Shown piece by piece: positions 63,401 through 64,000 of a stretch of DNA of 64,000 bases. The notes below the pieces were generated by a model. It saw only the letters and a list, made by a program, of their open reading frames with translations, searched no databases and was not told where the DNA came from. The stretch's first letter is position 1. Each line of letters begins with the position of its first letter. Origin of the DNA: Druceiella hillmani (lineage: Eukaryota > Arthropoda > Insecta > Lepidoptera > Hepialidae); assembly GCA_039881145.1 (NCBI GenBank), contig JAYKKI010000063.1, positions 11,668,501 to 11,732,500 of the forward strand. The letters run 5' to 3'. A program made the translations under genes and the position numbers.

Positions 63401-64000
63401 TTTATACTGTATAATAAGTTATTCCAAGAAAAAAAAAGAGCACGTATCATTTCACTGTTTATTTATTTATTTATTCGTTTATAATCCAGCTTTTGATGAC
63501 TTCGATCGCCTATATTTTTTTAATGCAGTTGAGCTTTTCTCCAGTACAAAGGTTTGGGCTAAATAAGCACGTTTGCCCGGTATAAAAGTAACTTATATCG
63601 TGTTTTGAACCTTAAATCTTGATAATTTTTAGAATTTCGTACCTCATAAGGAAAAATCGGAACAAATTTTTATAAAAGTATTTGGCTAATAAACTTGAAT
63701 TTTAGTGTAATGGTAAAGAATATTAAATAGCATATACTTGTATTCCTGAACTACACACTCAAAAACAGTTATGTAGAAATTTTAGAGGGAGAAGACGAAG
63801 CGAAACATATTTTTGAAGCGAAGCTTCTTAATGGACGCTAGGGTGGGGAACTATCTGAGAAAATTGAAACGTTGCAAACGTGGCGATGAAACTCGCGTCA
63901 TTGGCTGGGCAGCGCGTATTATTGCACACGGAGAGACAAAATGCAGCAGGCAGCGTTTAGCGCTTTCTCTCTCCAACCTTCTTTTTATTTATAAATGTGT
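60490..64000 (+). repeat. Diverged direct duplication, copy 2 (partner at 26.05 kb), runs off the window
   Basis: Follows copy 1 in order: CTTTATTTCTTTCC and GGATCTAGATCTTATTGA at 60595-60645; AAGAGCTTCTTCAGCAC at 60893; CAAACTCAGTA, AGCCACAAGTTTGGTAAGTG and GGGCCACTG at 61667-61760; GATGTTATTTAAAC at 62853; CTACCTGGTCATGAGA at 63103; GTTGAGCTTTTCTCCAGTA at 63528; and TGGACGCTAGGGTGGGGAAC at 63832. The segment 62070-62820 is unrelated to the equivalent stretch of copy 1. Confidence 0.88.
62635..62815 (+). repeat. Arthropod dispersed repeat, head fragment, only in duplication copy 2
   Basis: AAGTGTGAGTGGGACAGAC, GGGATTCCGTACAC, CAAAAACATTTAATGG and CACGGGCGCATATTTAAAAA match 52848-53010. Copy 1 of the duplication has different sequence here. 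Confidence 0.75.

Noticed and set aside
1..64000. CRISPR array, bacterial operon or viral genome
   Set aside because: No regular spacer-repeat array, no ribosome-binding-site pattern, no tightly packed open frames and no capsid or envelope gene were seen.

Overview
This window is strongly AT-rich animal DNA that I read as an insect (at least arthropod) intergenic or heterochromatin-like region. The grounds are the transposon families present: two mariner subfamilies, piggyBac, RTE-like and other non-LTR reverse transcriptases, Penelope-type hammerhead repeats, and a dispersed repeat I recognise as common in arthropods. I see no intact host protein gene, no tRNA or rRNA gene and no bacterial-style operon. 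The order of the insect cannot be settled from the sequence.

Layout. 0-1.8 kb: two decayed mariner transposases of different subfamilies, head to head. 5.0-9.2 kb: a Penelope-like fragment with a hammerhead ribozyme motif, a 28-bp-arm palindrome, an SINE-like tRNA-derived remnant, (TA)n tracts and a degenerate ~130-bp minisatellite. 12-24 kb: scattered repeat copies, a THAP-domain remnant, an LTR-less reverse-transcriptase tail, palindromes and a ~200-bp tandem duplication. 26.0-30.4 kb and 60.5-64 kb: two diverged direct copies of one block, the first interrupted by a hammerhead-bearing insert that the second lacks. 30-43 kb: more palindromes, a piggyBac N-terminal fragment, truncated Penelope-like copies and an RTE-like reverse transcriptase. 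44-54.6 kb: degenerate tandem repeats, a CCTAA-like repeat in at least two copies and two further palindromes. 55-59 kb: a long (TA)n tract, a second complete hammerhead core, a second minisatellite array and a nearly full-length but broken piggyBac transposase.

The parts do not form a pathway. They are a graveyard of mobile elements. The most interesting signals are (1) three copies of a minimal type I hammerhead ribozyme in dispersed Penelope-like repeats, two with a complete catalytic core, and (2) at least seven long, nearly perfect palindromes that look much younger than the decayed DNA around them. All identifications come from reading the sequence by eye; no alignment or database search was run.
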